From NCBI GenBank assembly GCA_016715905.1, contig JADJXI010000004.1, positions 434,001-498,000 on the forward strand: a stretch of DNA of 64,000 nucleotides, read 5' to 3'. This document shows positions 45,721-53,580 of this stretch, piece after piece. A model generated the notes under the pieces. The model worked only from the letters and a program-made list of their open reading frames with translations. It was not told the origin of the DNA and made no database searches. Both the position numbers and the translations under genes were made by a program. Source of the DNA: Sphingobacteriaceae bacterium (GTDB taxonomy: Bacteria; Bacteroidota; Bacteroidia; B-17B0; Aurantibacillaceae). How positions within the stretch are numbered: the stretch's first letter is position 1; the number at the start of each line of letters is the position of its first letter.

Positions 45721-46392
45721 TTATTTTCTTTCTAGTACTTCATCAATCATTCCGTATGCCTTAGCTTCTGCTGCAGTCATCCAGTAATCTCTATCGCTAT
45801 CTGCCCACACTTTGTCATAGGTTTGCCCACTATGTGTTGCAATTATTTCATACAATTCTTTTTTCAATTTTTGAATTTCTCTAGCTGTAATTTCAATATC
45901 GCTGGCTTGTCCTTCAGCACCACCTAAAGGTTGATGAATCATAACACGGGCATGTTTCAAAGCTGTTCTTTTTCCTTTAGCTCCCGCACACTGCAAAACG
46001 GCACCCATACTGGCTGCCATTCCGGTACATATAGTAGCAACATCCGGTTTTACAATTTGCATAGTATCATAAATACCTAATCCTGCATAAACACTTCCGC
46101 CCGGAGAATTTACATATATCTGAATATCCTTTTTAGCATCAACACTTTCTAAAAATAATAATTGAGCCTGCACAATATTAGCAACTTGGTCATTTATTCC
46201 GGTTCCTAAAAAAATGATTCTGTCCATCATCAATCGAGAGAACACATCCATTTGCGCAACATTGAGTTGACGCTCCTCTATAATGTAAGGTGTTAAGGAA
46301 GATGTTATTCGGTTTGCATAAGAATCAAAAGTTAAACTATTAATACCCGCATGCATGGTTGCGTATTTTCTGAATTCGTTGTTATCAAACAT
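45721..46392 (-). CDS. clpP: ATP-dependent Clp protease proteolytic subunit
   Basis: 223 residues. The catalytic Ser lies in TGMAASMGAVLQCAGAKGKR, the His in ARVMIHQPLGG, and the Asp further downstream (near TDRDYWMTAAEA). FLGTGINDQVANIVQAQLLF and YVNSPGGSVYAGLGIYDTM are also diagnostic. It forms the tetradecameric barrel that works with ClpX or ClpA. The usual neighbours tig and clpX are not adjacent here. The start ATG at 46392 is preceded by an exact TACTTTTG -7 box on the minus strand. Confidence 0.96.
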   Translation of the reverse strand: MFDNNEFRKYATMHAGINSLTFDSYANRITSSLTPYIIEERQLNVAQMDVFSRLMMDRIIFLGTGINDQVANIVQAQLLFLESVDAKKDIQIYVNSPGGSVYAGLGIYDTMQIVKPDVATICTGMAASMGAVLQCAGAKGKRTALKHARVMIHQPLGGAEGQASDIEITAREIQKLKKELYEIIATHSGQTYDKVWADSDRDYWMTAAEAKAYGMIDEVLERK

Positions 46393-46415
46393 AATTTTAA
46401 TTTTAAGTTAGTAGC

Positions 46416-46423
46416 CAAAAGTA
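46416..46423 (-). promoter_or_regulatory. Bacteroidota -7 box upstream of clpP
   Basis: Minus-strand TACTTTTG, an exact TAnnTTTG match, 23 bases before the clpP ATG in a 179-base divergent intergenic region. A TTG lies 13 bases further upstream, rather too close for a standard -33 element. Confidence 0.4.
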
Positions 46424-46571
46424 CACTTTGCAATTCCAAAACCGTAATTAATAATAAATATTTTATTAACGTTTCAATCTTACTATTTTTAAGTCATCAA
46501 CCTTTAATTGTTATTAAATATCTTGATTATTAAATCTTTAGCGCTTCTTTTTAAGCAATTTTGTTTTCGGA

Positions 46572-47414
46572 TTGAAAGATAAATACTGCATACTCAACGG
46601 CCACCTCATTAGTATTTATGAGCCTGCGGTTGCATTTAGCAACAGGGCTTTTCGTTATGGCGATTCCTTGTTCGAAACTATTCGCTTATGTAATAATAGA
46701 ATTATGTTTTTGAGGGATCATATTTTACGACTTCGATTAGGTATGACTGTTTTGAGAATGAACGTTCCGGCTGAATTTAATTATGAAAATGTAAATGAAT
46801 TAATTATTCAATTACTAAAACATAATTCGCATGCGCCAAACGCAAGAATTCGACTAACTATATTTAGAAATGAGGGTGGTTATTATACGCCTGAATCAAA
46901 TGATATTTCTTTTTTAATTGAAAGTGAAGAATTGGATCAGGTTTATACTTTAAATTCAAAAGGCTTGTGGATGGATATTTACGGCGATACTAAAAAACCC
47001 ATTAATAAATTAGCCAATATTAAAAGTGGTAACGCTTTACTATTTGTATTAGCCGGTTTGGCAAAGCAAAGTATGAAATTAGACGATTGCTTTATTATTA
47101 ATGAGTTAGGAAATGTTTGTGAAAGTATTAGTGCAAATGTGTTTGTGGTTAAAAACGGAACTTTATATACAGCACCTTTAAGTGAAGGTTGTGTGGCCGG
47201 CATTATGCGCAAACAAATTATGAATCTGGCAACCGAAAACAAAATATTAACTTTTGAAAGTCCGATTACCATGAATACCTTGATGAATGGTGACGAAGTT
47301 TTTTTAACTAGTAGTATTAAAGGAGTGGAATGGGTTGGGCAGTTTAAACAGAAGTTTTACACCAATCACATGGCCCAGTTATTTATAGAAAAGCTTAATA
47401 AACTAACACATTAA
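46572..47414 (+). CDS. Class IV aminotransferase (branched-chain/aminodeoxychorismate lyase-like)
   Basis: 280 residues, fold-type IV PLP enzyme. FRYGDSLFETIRL near the N-terminus, RIRLTIFRNEGG, the lysine region LANIKSGNALLFVLAG (PLP lysine near residue 148), CESISANVFVV and EGCVAGIMRK are family signatures. Options are branched-chain aminotransferase, aminodeoxychorismate lyase (PabC) or D-amino-acid transaminase; the short size fits PabC-like Bacteroidota proteins. The start is TTG at 46572, with no ATG available before the conserved block. It leads a compact plus-strand run ending at 50817. Confidence 0.85.
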   Translation: MKDKYCILNGHLISIYEPAVAFSNRAFRYGDSLFETIRLCNNRIMFLRDHILRLRLGMTVLRMNVPAEFNYENVNELIIQLLKHNSHAPNARIRLTIFRNEGGYYTPESNDISFLIESEELDQVYTLNSKGLWMDIYGDTKKPINKLANIKSGNALLFVLAGLAKQSMKLDDCFIINELGNVCESISANVFVVKNGTLYTAPLSEGCVAGIMRKQIMNLATENKILTFESPITMNTLMNGDEVFLTSSIKGVEWVGQFKQKFYTNHMAQLFIEKLNKLTH

Positions 47415-47807
47415 ATGATTAATCAGGCGATTCTTAAAGTTGAATCTTCATTAAAAAATCTGGGTGTAAATCCGGAAGAAGCAAAAACGGACGAAGGACA
47501 ATATTCCATTCGAAAAGATAATTCTACTGAAGTTTTGATTGATGTTTGGGCGCAAAATGAACTTGTTTTTATACAAGTTATGAGTCCGATAACAATAAAT
47601 CCAAATGCTGCCGTATTAACTAATCTCGAATTATTACTGGAAGAAAATCATAATTTGGTTGAAGCTTCTTTTACTTTTTTAAATAAAACTCTTTTTGTTA
47701 AAGAAACTTACGAGTTTAATGCCTTATTCACCTTAGATAGAATTATGCAGGCCATTAATCGCATTGCTTTTTACAGCCAAGCTTATACAAATAAATGGCG
47801 TCCTTAA
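47415..47807 (+). CDS. YbjN-like small protein
   Basis: 130 residues with ATG immediately after the upstream stop. The pattern (QYSIRKDNSTEVLIDVWAQ, VFIQVMSPI, a helix-rich end with FTLDRIMQAINRIAF) resembles the YbjN/CesT-type alpha-beta fold of bacterial chaperone-like proteins. The assignment is from general shape, not a strict motif. It is soluble, without a signal peptide. Position between the aminotransferase and the YihY gene suggests co-transcription only. Confidence 0.65.
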   Translation: MINQAILKVESSLKNLGVNPEEAKTDEGQYSIRKDNSTEVLIDVWAQNELVFIQVMSPITINPNAAVLTNLELLLEENHNLVEASFTFLNKTLFVKETYEFNALFTLDRIMQAINRIAFYSQAYTNKWRP

Positions 47808-47827
47808 TTCTGCTCGCTATTATTTAT

Positions 47828-47835
47828 TAAATTTG
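47828..47835 (+). promoter_or_regulatory. -7 box four bases upstream of the YihY gene ATG
   Basis: TAAATTTG matches TAnnTTTG exactly and ends at 47835, with the ATG at 47840. This is the same box-to-ATG spacing as at radC. In an AT-rich genome it could be chance. Confidence 0.3.
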
Positions 47836-47839
47836 TTTT

Positions 47840-49165
47840 ATGAATCTAAACCCCATATTGGCTTTTAAAAAAGCAAAAGATTTTATTACGCATCAAATTT
47901 GGAGTGTGAGGTTAGATAAACTGGATTCAAGACAAGCTTTTATAATTAAACAATTACGTGTTATTACCTTAGCTTTTAAGGGATTTAAAGAAAATAATTG
48001 TATAACATCAGCAACCGCACTTACTTTTTACACCTTGTTTTCCATTGTACCTGTTTTAGCTTTGGTTTTTGCCATTGCAAAGGGTTTTGGTGTTGATCAT
48101 TCTTTGCAAGTAATGATTTTAAAGAAATACAGTACATACGAGGAAGTACTAAGCAATGCCTTTTTGTACGCCAATAAAATGCTTTCTGAAACAAAAGGTG
48201 GTGTTATTGCCGGTTTTGGTATTGTGCTTCTCTTGTGGAGTGTTTTGAAATTATTAGTGAATATTGAAGAAATTTTTAATCAGGTTTGGGAAATAAAAAG
48301 GGGTAGAAGCTGGATTCGTAAGATGACAGATTACCTTACCATTATGCTTGTTGGTCCGGTTTTATTTATGTTATCGGGCGGATTAACTGTTGCAGTACAA
48401 ACTAAAATGGGAAATTTTTTCGATTTAGGAATTGTGAGTGTGTTTTTAGTAAAATTACTGGCCTACACTTTGGTTGCCGGAGTTTTTACTTTTATATATA
48501 TGGCCTTACCAAATACTAAGGTGAAATTTAAATCGGCTTTTGCCGCAGCTGTTTTAGCTACAGTTTTATTTGAATTACTAGGATGGGGATATGTTAAGTT
48601 TCAAATTGGAGCTAGTCGTTTAAGCGCCATTTACGGAGGTTTTGCAGCCTTGCCTCTATTTTTAATTTGGATACAATATACCTGGTACATTGTATTGTTT
48701 GGAGCACAATTAGCTTTTGCAAATCAAAATGCAGAAAAATATGAGTTAGCCGAGGATATTAATAATTTAAGTACAAGATACCGACGTTTAATTGCTTTGC
48801 TTATATCAAATTTAGTCGCCAAAAGATTTTATGAAGGTAAAAAGGCATTAACCATTAATGAAATTGCCCATGAATTGGATTTACCGAATAAGTTAGCCCG
48901 TAATATGGTGAATGAGTTTGTAGCTTGTAATATTTTTGTTGAAGTGCGTGCTGACGAAGAAGAAGAAATTGTCTATCAGCCGGGTGTTACTGAGAGTAAA
49001 TTCAATGTAAAGTATTTATTTGAAATGTTGGATAAGAATGGAGTGAACACAATACCAATTGACGAATCGGAAAGTATGGTAAAGATGAATGGATTTATGT
49101 TGAAAATGGAAACTTTGATGGACTCTGAAATCGGGCAAACCAAAATTAAAGACCTTATAGTTTAA
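47840..49165 (+). CDS. YihY/BrkB family inner-membrane protein
   Basis: 441 residues. Six membrane helices lie in the first 300 residues, with the family core SATALTFYTLFSIVPVLALV, LLLWSVLKLLVNIEEIFNQV and the late SAIYGGFAALPLFLIWIQYT. The C-terminal 130 residues are soluble and look like a winged helix (ALTINEIAHELDLPNKLARN, MVNEFVACNIFVEV) of the type seen in many Bacteroidota and proteobacterial YihY proteins. The function of the family is unsettled; the ribonuclease BN name is known to be wrong. Confidence 0.92.
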   Translation: MNLNPILAFKKAKDFITHQIWSVRLDKLDSRQAFIIKQLRVITLAFKGFKENNCITSATALTFYTLFSIVPVLALVFAIAKGFGVDHSLQVMILKKYSTYEEVLSNAFLYANKMLSETKGGVIAGFGIVLLLWSVLKLLVNIEEIFNQVWEIKRGRSWIRKMTDYLTIMLVGPVLFMLSGGLTVAVQTKMGNFFDLGIVSVFLVKLLAYTLVAGVFTFIYMALPNTKVKFKSAFAAAVLATVLFELLGWGYVKFQIGASRLSAIYGGFAALPLFLIWIQYTWYIVLFGAQLAFANQNAEKYELAEDINNLSTRYRRLIALLISNLVAKRFYEGKKALTINEIAHELDLPNKLARNMVNEFVACNIFVEVRADEEEEIVYQPGVTESKFNVKYLFEMLDKNGVNTIPIDESESMVKMNGFMLKMETLMDSEIGQTKIKDLIV

Positions 49166-49166
49166 T

Positions 49167-49748
49167 ATGGATAAATTGAAAATTGTATTCTTATTTTGCC
49201 TGCTTTTTTCTTTTTTTATGAAAGGCCAGAATAATGATACACTTATTCAAACTAAAAACATCCAAATTAGAAAAGAAAATTCAAAGCAAAAATCAAAGGT
49301 TCGAACTGCAACTATTTTAAGTGCTATCATACCGGGAGCCGGACAAGCCTACAATAAAAAATACTGGAAAATGCCAATCATTTATGCAGGATTAGGTGGA
49401 TTTGGATACATGTTTGGTTTTTATAATCAACAATATAATGTAGCCAGGAAGTATTTAAAGGCGGAATATGATGGTGACTCAACTACCGTAAATAATACCG
49501 GATTAAGCGGCGATCAACTGTTAACCTGGAAAACCACTTATAGAAAAAGAAGAGATATGGGGGCAATTGGATTAATTGCAGTTTATCTTTTAAATATTAT
49601 TGATGCAAATGTAGATGCACATTTAAAAACTTTTGATGTGAGTGATGATTTAAGTTTAAAAATTAGCCCGTGGCAAGATTTATATATAACAAGCAACACA
49701 AATTATAAGTTTGCAGCGGGTGTAACCCTGCGATTAAGTTTAAAATAG
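49167..49748 (+). CDS. DUF5683 domain protein
   Basis: 193 residues. Signal peptide-like start (IVFLFCLLFSFFMKGQ), then SAIIPGAGQAYNKKYWKMPI, IYAGLGGFGYMFGF and a second hydrophobic stretch GAIGLIAVYLLNIIDANVDA, which together define DUF5683. The GAGQAYNKKYWK motif is the hallmark. It is an envelope protein of unknown function commonly found next to dapB in Bacteroidota, and here it precedes dapB by six bases. Confidence 0.9.
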   Translation: MDKLKIVFLFCLLFSFFMKGQNNDTLIQTKNIQIRKENSKQKSKVRTATILSAIIPGAGQAYNKKYWKMPIIYAGLGGFGYMFGFYNQQYNVARKYLKAEYDGDSTTVNNTGLSGDQLLTWKTTYRKRRDMGAIGLIAVYLLNIIDANVDAHLKTFDVSDDLSLKISPWQDLYITSNTNYKFAAGVTLRLSLK

Positions 49749-49754
49749 AAAATT

Positions 49755-50462
49755 ATGAAAATAGCATTATTGGGCTACGGCAAAATGGGCAAAGAGATAG
49801 AAGCTATTGCCCTTCAAAGAGGTCACCAGATTAATTTAAAAATTGATAAAGATAATTTACATGATTTAACGATTGAAAATTTGAAAAAATCAGATGTGGC
49901 TATAGAATTTAGCACGCCACATACTGTTACTGAAAACATCTATAAATGTTTAAATGCAAAAGTTCCGGTGGTAGTTGGAACAACGGGATGGTATGATAAA
50001 TTTTCGGAAATTGTTACGCATTGTGAAAATAATTCCGGCTCACTTTTTCATGCCACCAATTTTAGTGTAGGCGTAAATTTATTTTTTAAGGTTAATACGT
50101 ATTTGGCGGAATTAATGGATAAATATCAGGAGTATGATGTGAGCATGGAAGAAATTCACCATATCCATAAATTGGATAAACCAAGTGGCACGGCATTAAC
50201 TTTAGCTACTCAAATATTAGATAAAATCAAACGTAAAGAAGATTGGAGTTTGGATAAAAAACAAGCTAATGTGCTACACATCACAGATAAAAGAGAAGGG
50301 GAGGTGCCGGGAACACATATTATTAAATATAGCTCTCCTATTGATGATATCGAAATTATGCACAAAGCGCATAACCGGAAAGGTTTTGCAACGGGCTCTG
50401 TTTTAGCAGCTGAATTTTTAATTGGAAAAACAGGGGTGTATTCAATGAATGATTTAATTTAA
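49755..50462 (+). CDS. dapB: 4-hydroxy-tetrahydrodipicolinate reductase
   Basis: 235 residues, slightly short of E. coli DapB. NAD(P) motif LLGYGKMGKEIE at the N-terminus, AIEFSTPHTV, VVGTTGWYDK, HATNFSVGVNLF, and the catalytic HHIHKLDKPSGTAL (His-His and Lys). The C-terminal part has the substrate-binding GEVPGTH and HKAHNRKGFATG. It reduces HTPA to tetrahydrodipicolinate in diaminopimelate and lysine synthesis. Immediately followed by a Rieske protein gene with an eight-base gap. Confidence 0.94.
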   Translation: MKIALLGYGKMGKEIEAIALQRGHQINLKIDKDNLHDLTIENLKKSDVAIEFSTPHTVTENIYKCLNAKVPVVVGTTGWYDKFSEIVTHCENNSGSLFHATNFSVGVNLFFKVNTYLAELMDKYQEYDVSMEEIHHIHKLDKPSGTALTLATQILDKIKRKEDWSLDKKQANVLHITDKREGEVPGTHIIKYSSPIDDIEIMHKAHNRKGFATGSVLAAEFLIGKTGVYSMNDLI

Positions 50463-50469
50463 ATATTGA

Positions 50470-50817
50470 ATGGCTTATCACTGGAAAAAAATATTTGATA
50501 AGGAGGAAAACAGTGAGAATTATATGGACACTGGCGCTCTTATTAATATTTTTTTTAAAGGAGAAAAAATTTGTATTACTAAAACGGAAAAAGGAATTTT
50601 TGCTTTTTCTGATCGTTGTCCGCACAACGGCGCAAGTTTAAGTCAAGGTTTTTGTACCTCTAAAAATGAAATTGTTTGTCCGGTTCATCGTTATTCTTTC
50701 GATATTTCTTCCGGTAAAGCTACTTCAGGTTCGGCATTTGCATTAAAAATTTTTCCGATTGAAATAAGAAATGATGGAGTTTATGTAGGTGTTAAGGCTT
50801 CGTGGTGGGAAATGTGA
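50470..50817 (+). CDS. Small Rieske [2Fe-2S] protein
   Basis: 115 residues. The Rieske ligands are visible as CPHNGASLSQGFC...CPVHRYSFDI, i.e. the C-x-H and C-x2-H pairs, with GKATSGSAFALKIFPIE after. No membrane helix or signal is present, so it is a soluble ferredoxin-like Rieske of the NirD or dioxygenase ferredoxin type. It carries electrons for an unknown partner. It ends the plus-strand run that started with the aminotransferase, and converges with the sulfoxide reductase gene with three bases between. Confidence 0.93.
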   Translation: MAYHWKKIFDKEENSENYMDTGALINIFFKGEKICITKTEKGIFAFSDRCPHNGASLSQGFCTSKNEIVCPVHRYSFDISSGKATSGSAFALKIFPIEIRNDGVYVGVKASWWEM

Positions 50818-50820
50818 AAA

Positions 50821-51294
50821 TTAAAAATTGATACTTTTAATTAACTCACTTAGATATTTTTCATCTGTTTCATCAAAAGCATTTAAATATTCGCTATCAA
50901 TATCCAGTACAGCAACTACTTCATTATTTTTTAATACCGGAATTACAATTTCACTTTTACTTAAAGCGCTACAAGTTATATGGCCTTCAAAGGTATTTAC
51001 ATCTCTTACCAACATGGTCTTTTTTAGTTTCCAGGCAGTACCGCACACGCCACGTCCTAATTGAATTCGCGTGCAAGCTATTGGTCCCTGAAAAGGACCA
51101 AGAACCAATTCATTATTTTTCACTATATAAAACCCAACCCAAAGATGGTTGAATACTTCCTTGTAGGCTGCTGTAAAATTAGCCAGATTAGCCGTTAAAT
51201 CGCTTTCTCCGCTTAATAAAAGTTTCATTTGCGGAACTAGTTCTTTGTATTTTGATTCCTTGTCTTTTGCTAGTATAATTATTTGTTCCGCCAT
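50821..51294 (-). CDS. msrC: Free methionine-R-sulfoxide reductase (GAF domain)
   Basis: About 157 residues from the ATG at 51294, which follows the upstream stop by one base; the longer frame would overlap that gene by 26 bases. GAF-type fold with the fRMsr signatures LGPFQGPIACTRIQLGRGVC, GTAW, HITCSALSKSEIVIPV and AVLDIDSE. All three catalytic and resolving Cys (ACT, VCG, TCS) are in place. It reduces free Met-(R)-sulfoxide with thioredoxin. Last gene of the four-gene minus-strand unit headed by the MauG-type peroxidase. Confidence 0.92.
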   Translation of the reverse strand: MAEQIIILAKDKESKYKELVPQMKLLLSGESDLTANLANFTAAYKEVFNHLWVGFYIVKNNELVLGPFQGPIACTRIQLGRGVCGTAWKLKKTMLVRDVNTFEGHITCSALSKSEIVIPVLKNNEVVAVLDIDSEYLNAFDETDEKYLSELIKSINF

Positions 51295-51295
51295 A

Positions 51296-52063
51296 TTAAA
51301 CGATGATTTGAAGTCCGTCAAATGCTAATTCAATATTTTCAGGTAGTTCATTGTCAACATGAGCGTGTTTGCCCAATTGATGTGACATGTGTACAAAGTA
51401 AGCCTTGTTTGGTTTAAGTTCTTTTACTAATTCTTGTGCTTCTTGAAAAGTGAAATGCGAAACATGGGCTTCTCTTCTTAAGGCATTCAAAATCAAAACA
51501 TCCAAATTCATAAGTTTCTTTTTTTCACCTTCACTTATAAAATTAGCATCAGTTATAAAAGCCAAATTATTTACTTTAAATCCTTTCACGGGAAGTTTAT
51601 AATGTAATACATTAATTGGCTCTATAAACAAATTCCCAATGGTAAATGGAATATCGCTAATTGTGTTTATTTCTATTTCCGGAATGCCCGGGTACTTTTC
51701 ATCAGAAAAAATGTAAGCATATTCTCTTTTTAATGCAGTTTGAACTCGTTCACTGGCGTACACCGGAATCTTTTTTTTATTGATATAATTAAATGCTCTT
51801 ACATCATCTAATCCTGCAATATGATCTTTATGTTCATGTGTGAAAATAACGGCATCCAGTTTGTTTATTTTTTCACGGAGCATTTGTGTTCTGAAATCAG
51901 GTCCGGTATCAATTACAACCCTTGTGTTATTTGATTCAATTAAAACGGAGGTTCGTAAACGTTTATCTTTTAAGTCTGCACTTGTACACACATCACAATT
52001 GCATCCAATTAAGGGTATTCCTTGCGAAGTACCGGTTCCTAAAAAAGTTAGTTTCAAATTCAT
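51296..52063 (-). CDS. PhnP-like metallo-beta-lactamase-fold hydrolase
   Basis: 255 residues. GTGTSQGIPLIGCNCDVCTS (PhnP-type with paired Cys) is at the N-terminus, the zinc motif is THEHKDHIAGLDDVRAF, and later His residues appear in HVSHFTFQEA and VHMSHQLGKHA. PhnP-type enzymes are phosphodiesterases (cyclic ribose phosphates), but this branch is broad. It is soluble. It follows the small lipoprotein gene by two bases and precedes the sulfoxide reductase gene, suggesting one mRNA. Confidence 0.9.
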   Translation of the reverse strand: MNLKLTFLGTGTSQGIPLIGCNCDVCTSADLKDKRLRTSVLIESNNTRVVIDTGPDFRTQMLREKINKLDAVIFTHEHKDHIAGLDDVRAFNYINKKKIPVYASERVQTALKREYAYIFSDEKYPGIPEIEINTISDIPFTIGNLFIEPINVLHYKLPVKGFKVNNLAFITDANFISEGEKKKLMNLDVLILNALRREAHVSHFTFQEAQELVKELKPNKAYFVHMSHQLGKHAHVDNELPENIELAFDGLQIIV

Positions 52064-52065
52064 TT

Positions 52066-52431
52066 CTAATCTTCGGTTACGGCTATGTTTGCTTTCACTG
52101 ATTCGTTTTTTCTGATTTTAACGGATAAACCGCCAACAACAAGAGGAGGCGATATGGCATAATCATTTCCTACACCATATAAATAATATTCTCCTTTAAA
52201 ACATTTTATCGAATAATTGCCATTTGAATCCGCAATTACCTTTTCATCATATTTAGTCGTATCGTTTCCGGGAAAATCCGCGGTATTGAATTTTATAAAC
52301 ACACGTGCGCCTGGAATTTCTTTAGAATGATGAACAACTTTTCCTTCAATAGTTGAAGTTCCTCCCAATTGATTCTTTTTGCAAGCAAGTAAAATAAGTG
52401 TAAAAACCAATAAAATCAAACGTTTATTCAT
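52066..52431 (-). CDS. Small lipoprotein with carboxypeptidase-regulatory-like beta-sandwich
   Basis: 121 residues. Lipoprotein signal MNKRLILLVFTLILLACKK (Cys17), then GTSTIEGKVVHHSKEIPGAR, VFIKFN, NGNYSIKCFKGEYYLYGVG, the strand order of a carboxypeptidase-regulatory-like domain, which is common in Bacteroidota surface proteins. There is no enzymatic motif. Spacing of three bases from the peroxidase gene upstream and two from the hydrolase gene downstream shows one operon. It may act as a partner or anchor; this is inference. Confidence 0.78.
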   Translation of the reverse strand: MNKRLILLVFTLILLACKKNQLGGTSTIEGKVVHHSKEIPGARVFIKFNTADFPGNDTTKYDEKVIADSNGNYSIKCFKGEYYLYGVGNDYAISPPLVVGGLSVKIRKNESVKANIAVTED

Positions 52432-52434
52432 TTT

Positions 52435-53481
52435 TTAAAAATTTGGATCTGCGAAACGCTTATCGTTTATAAATTTATAATCAGTTAAGGTATGTAAAAA
52501 ATTAATGATATCTGTTTTGTCTTGGTTCGACAAAGATATTATGCCGGTTTGTAATAAGGGGTCAAGGTTAACGGTATTTGTAAATGGAGTGTTATAATGA
52601 TTTAAACATTGTTGTAAAGTGGTGAATCTTCCATCGTGCATGTAAGGACCTGTAATTGCAATATTTCTTAAAGAGGGTGTTTTGAATTTATATTTATCAG
52701 TTGGAATTCCCGTAATATGCGCTCTACCGGAATCATTAATTGATGGGATAACTGCAATGCCATTATTCCGCATTTGAAAATCGGAAAATAAAGGTTCGGT
52801 ATGACAGTTATTGCATTTGGAAAGAAATAATTGATAGCCTCTGGCTTCGGAATCATCAAAGGATGATCCTTCATTTCTTCGAACTCTATCATATTTACTA
52901 TTATAAGAATACATCATCCCCATAAATAAACTCATGGCTCTGAACATACGTTGGCTTGTTACTTCATCATCACCATAAGCATCATTAAAAAGCTTGCGGT
53001 ATTTTGCGCTGGCAGATAATTTAGTAAGTACATTAGAAATGTTTTCATCCATTTCAATTGGATTTTGAATAGGAGCGAGGGGTTGAACTTCAATATGATT
53101 CACACCTCCGTCGTGCATAAAACTAGTATGCCAGGTAAGATTAAAAAGTGCAGGAGAATTTCGCGTTCCTAGTAATCCATTTATTCCATGGCTTACATCA
53201 TGATCTGCATGCGCAAATGCAACAAACTGTTGGTGGCAGGAGCCACATGAAATGGTATTATCTTTAGATAATAATGTTTCATAAAATAAGGACCTGCCCA
53301 ATATGAATTTCTCTTCAGTAATTGCATTGGTGCTAAACGTGTAAACCGGTTGAGGCCATCCGTCAGGGATTATTTCCTTTAATTCGTCAGAAGGTAATTC
53401 TTCTATAATACGAGGATCAACTTTACATGAAAAAGTACACGTTACAAAAAAAATGAATAGTATTTTATTCCATATCCTCAA
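52435..53481 (-). CDS. Di-haem cytochrome c peroxidase (MauG family) lipoprotein
   Basis: 348 residues. Signal and lipobox ILFIFFVTCTFSC (Cys19). Two haem attachment motifs are CGSCH (in NTISCGSCHQQFVAFAH) and CNNCH (in LFLSKCNNCHTEPLF), spaced as in MauG/CcpA. GRSLFYETLLSKDNTISCGS, GTRNSPALFNLTW and YMHDGRFTTLQQ are family blocks. It reduces hydrogen peroxide in the periplasm or oxidises a target protein. The only in-frame start is TTG at 53481, preceded by an in-frame stop. First gene of the tight four-gene unit. Confidence 0.94.
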   Translation of the reverse strand: MRIWNKILFIFFVTCTFSCKVDPRIIEELPSDELKEIIPDGWPQPVYTFSTNAITEEKFILGRSLFYETLLSKDNTISCGSCHQQFVAFAHADHDVSHGINGLLGTRNSPALFNLTWHTSFMHDGGVNHIEVQPLAPIQNPIEMDENISNVLTKLSASAKYRKLFNDAYGDDEVTSQRMFRAMSLFMGMMYSYNSKYDRVRRNEGSSFDDSEARGYQLFLSKCNNCHTEPLFSDFQMRNNGIAVIPSINDSGRAHITGIPTDKYKFKTPSLRNIAITGPYMHDGRFTTLQQCLNHYNTPFTNTVNLDPLLQTGIISLSNQDKTDIINFLHTLTDYKFINDKRFADPNF

Positions 53482-53580
53482 CGGCTTTAGTTAAAAGATT
53501 ATAGCGAAGATAATAAATAATTAACAGCATTGTTCGAAACAATTGCTAATTTTTGAGAAGAGAAAAGCCGATAATACAAA

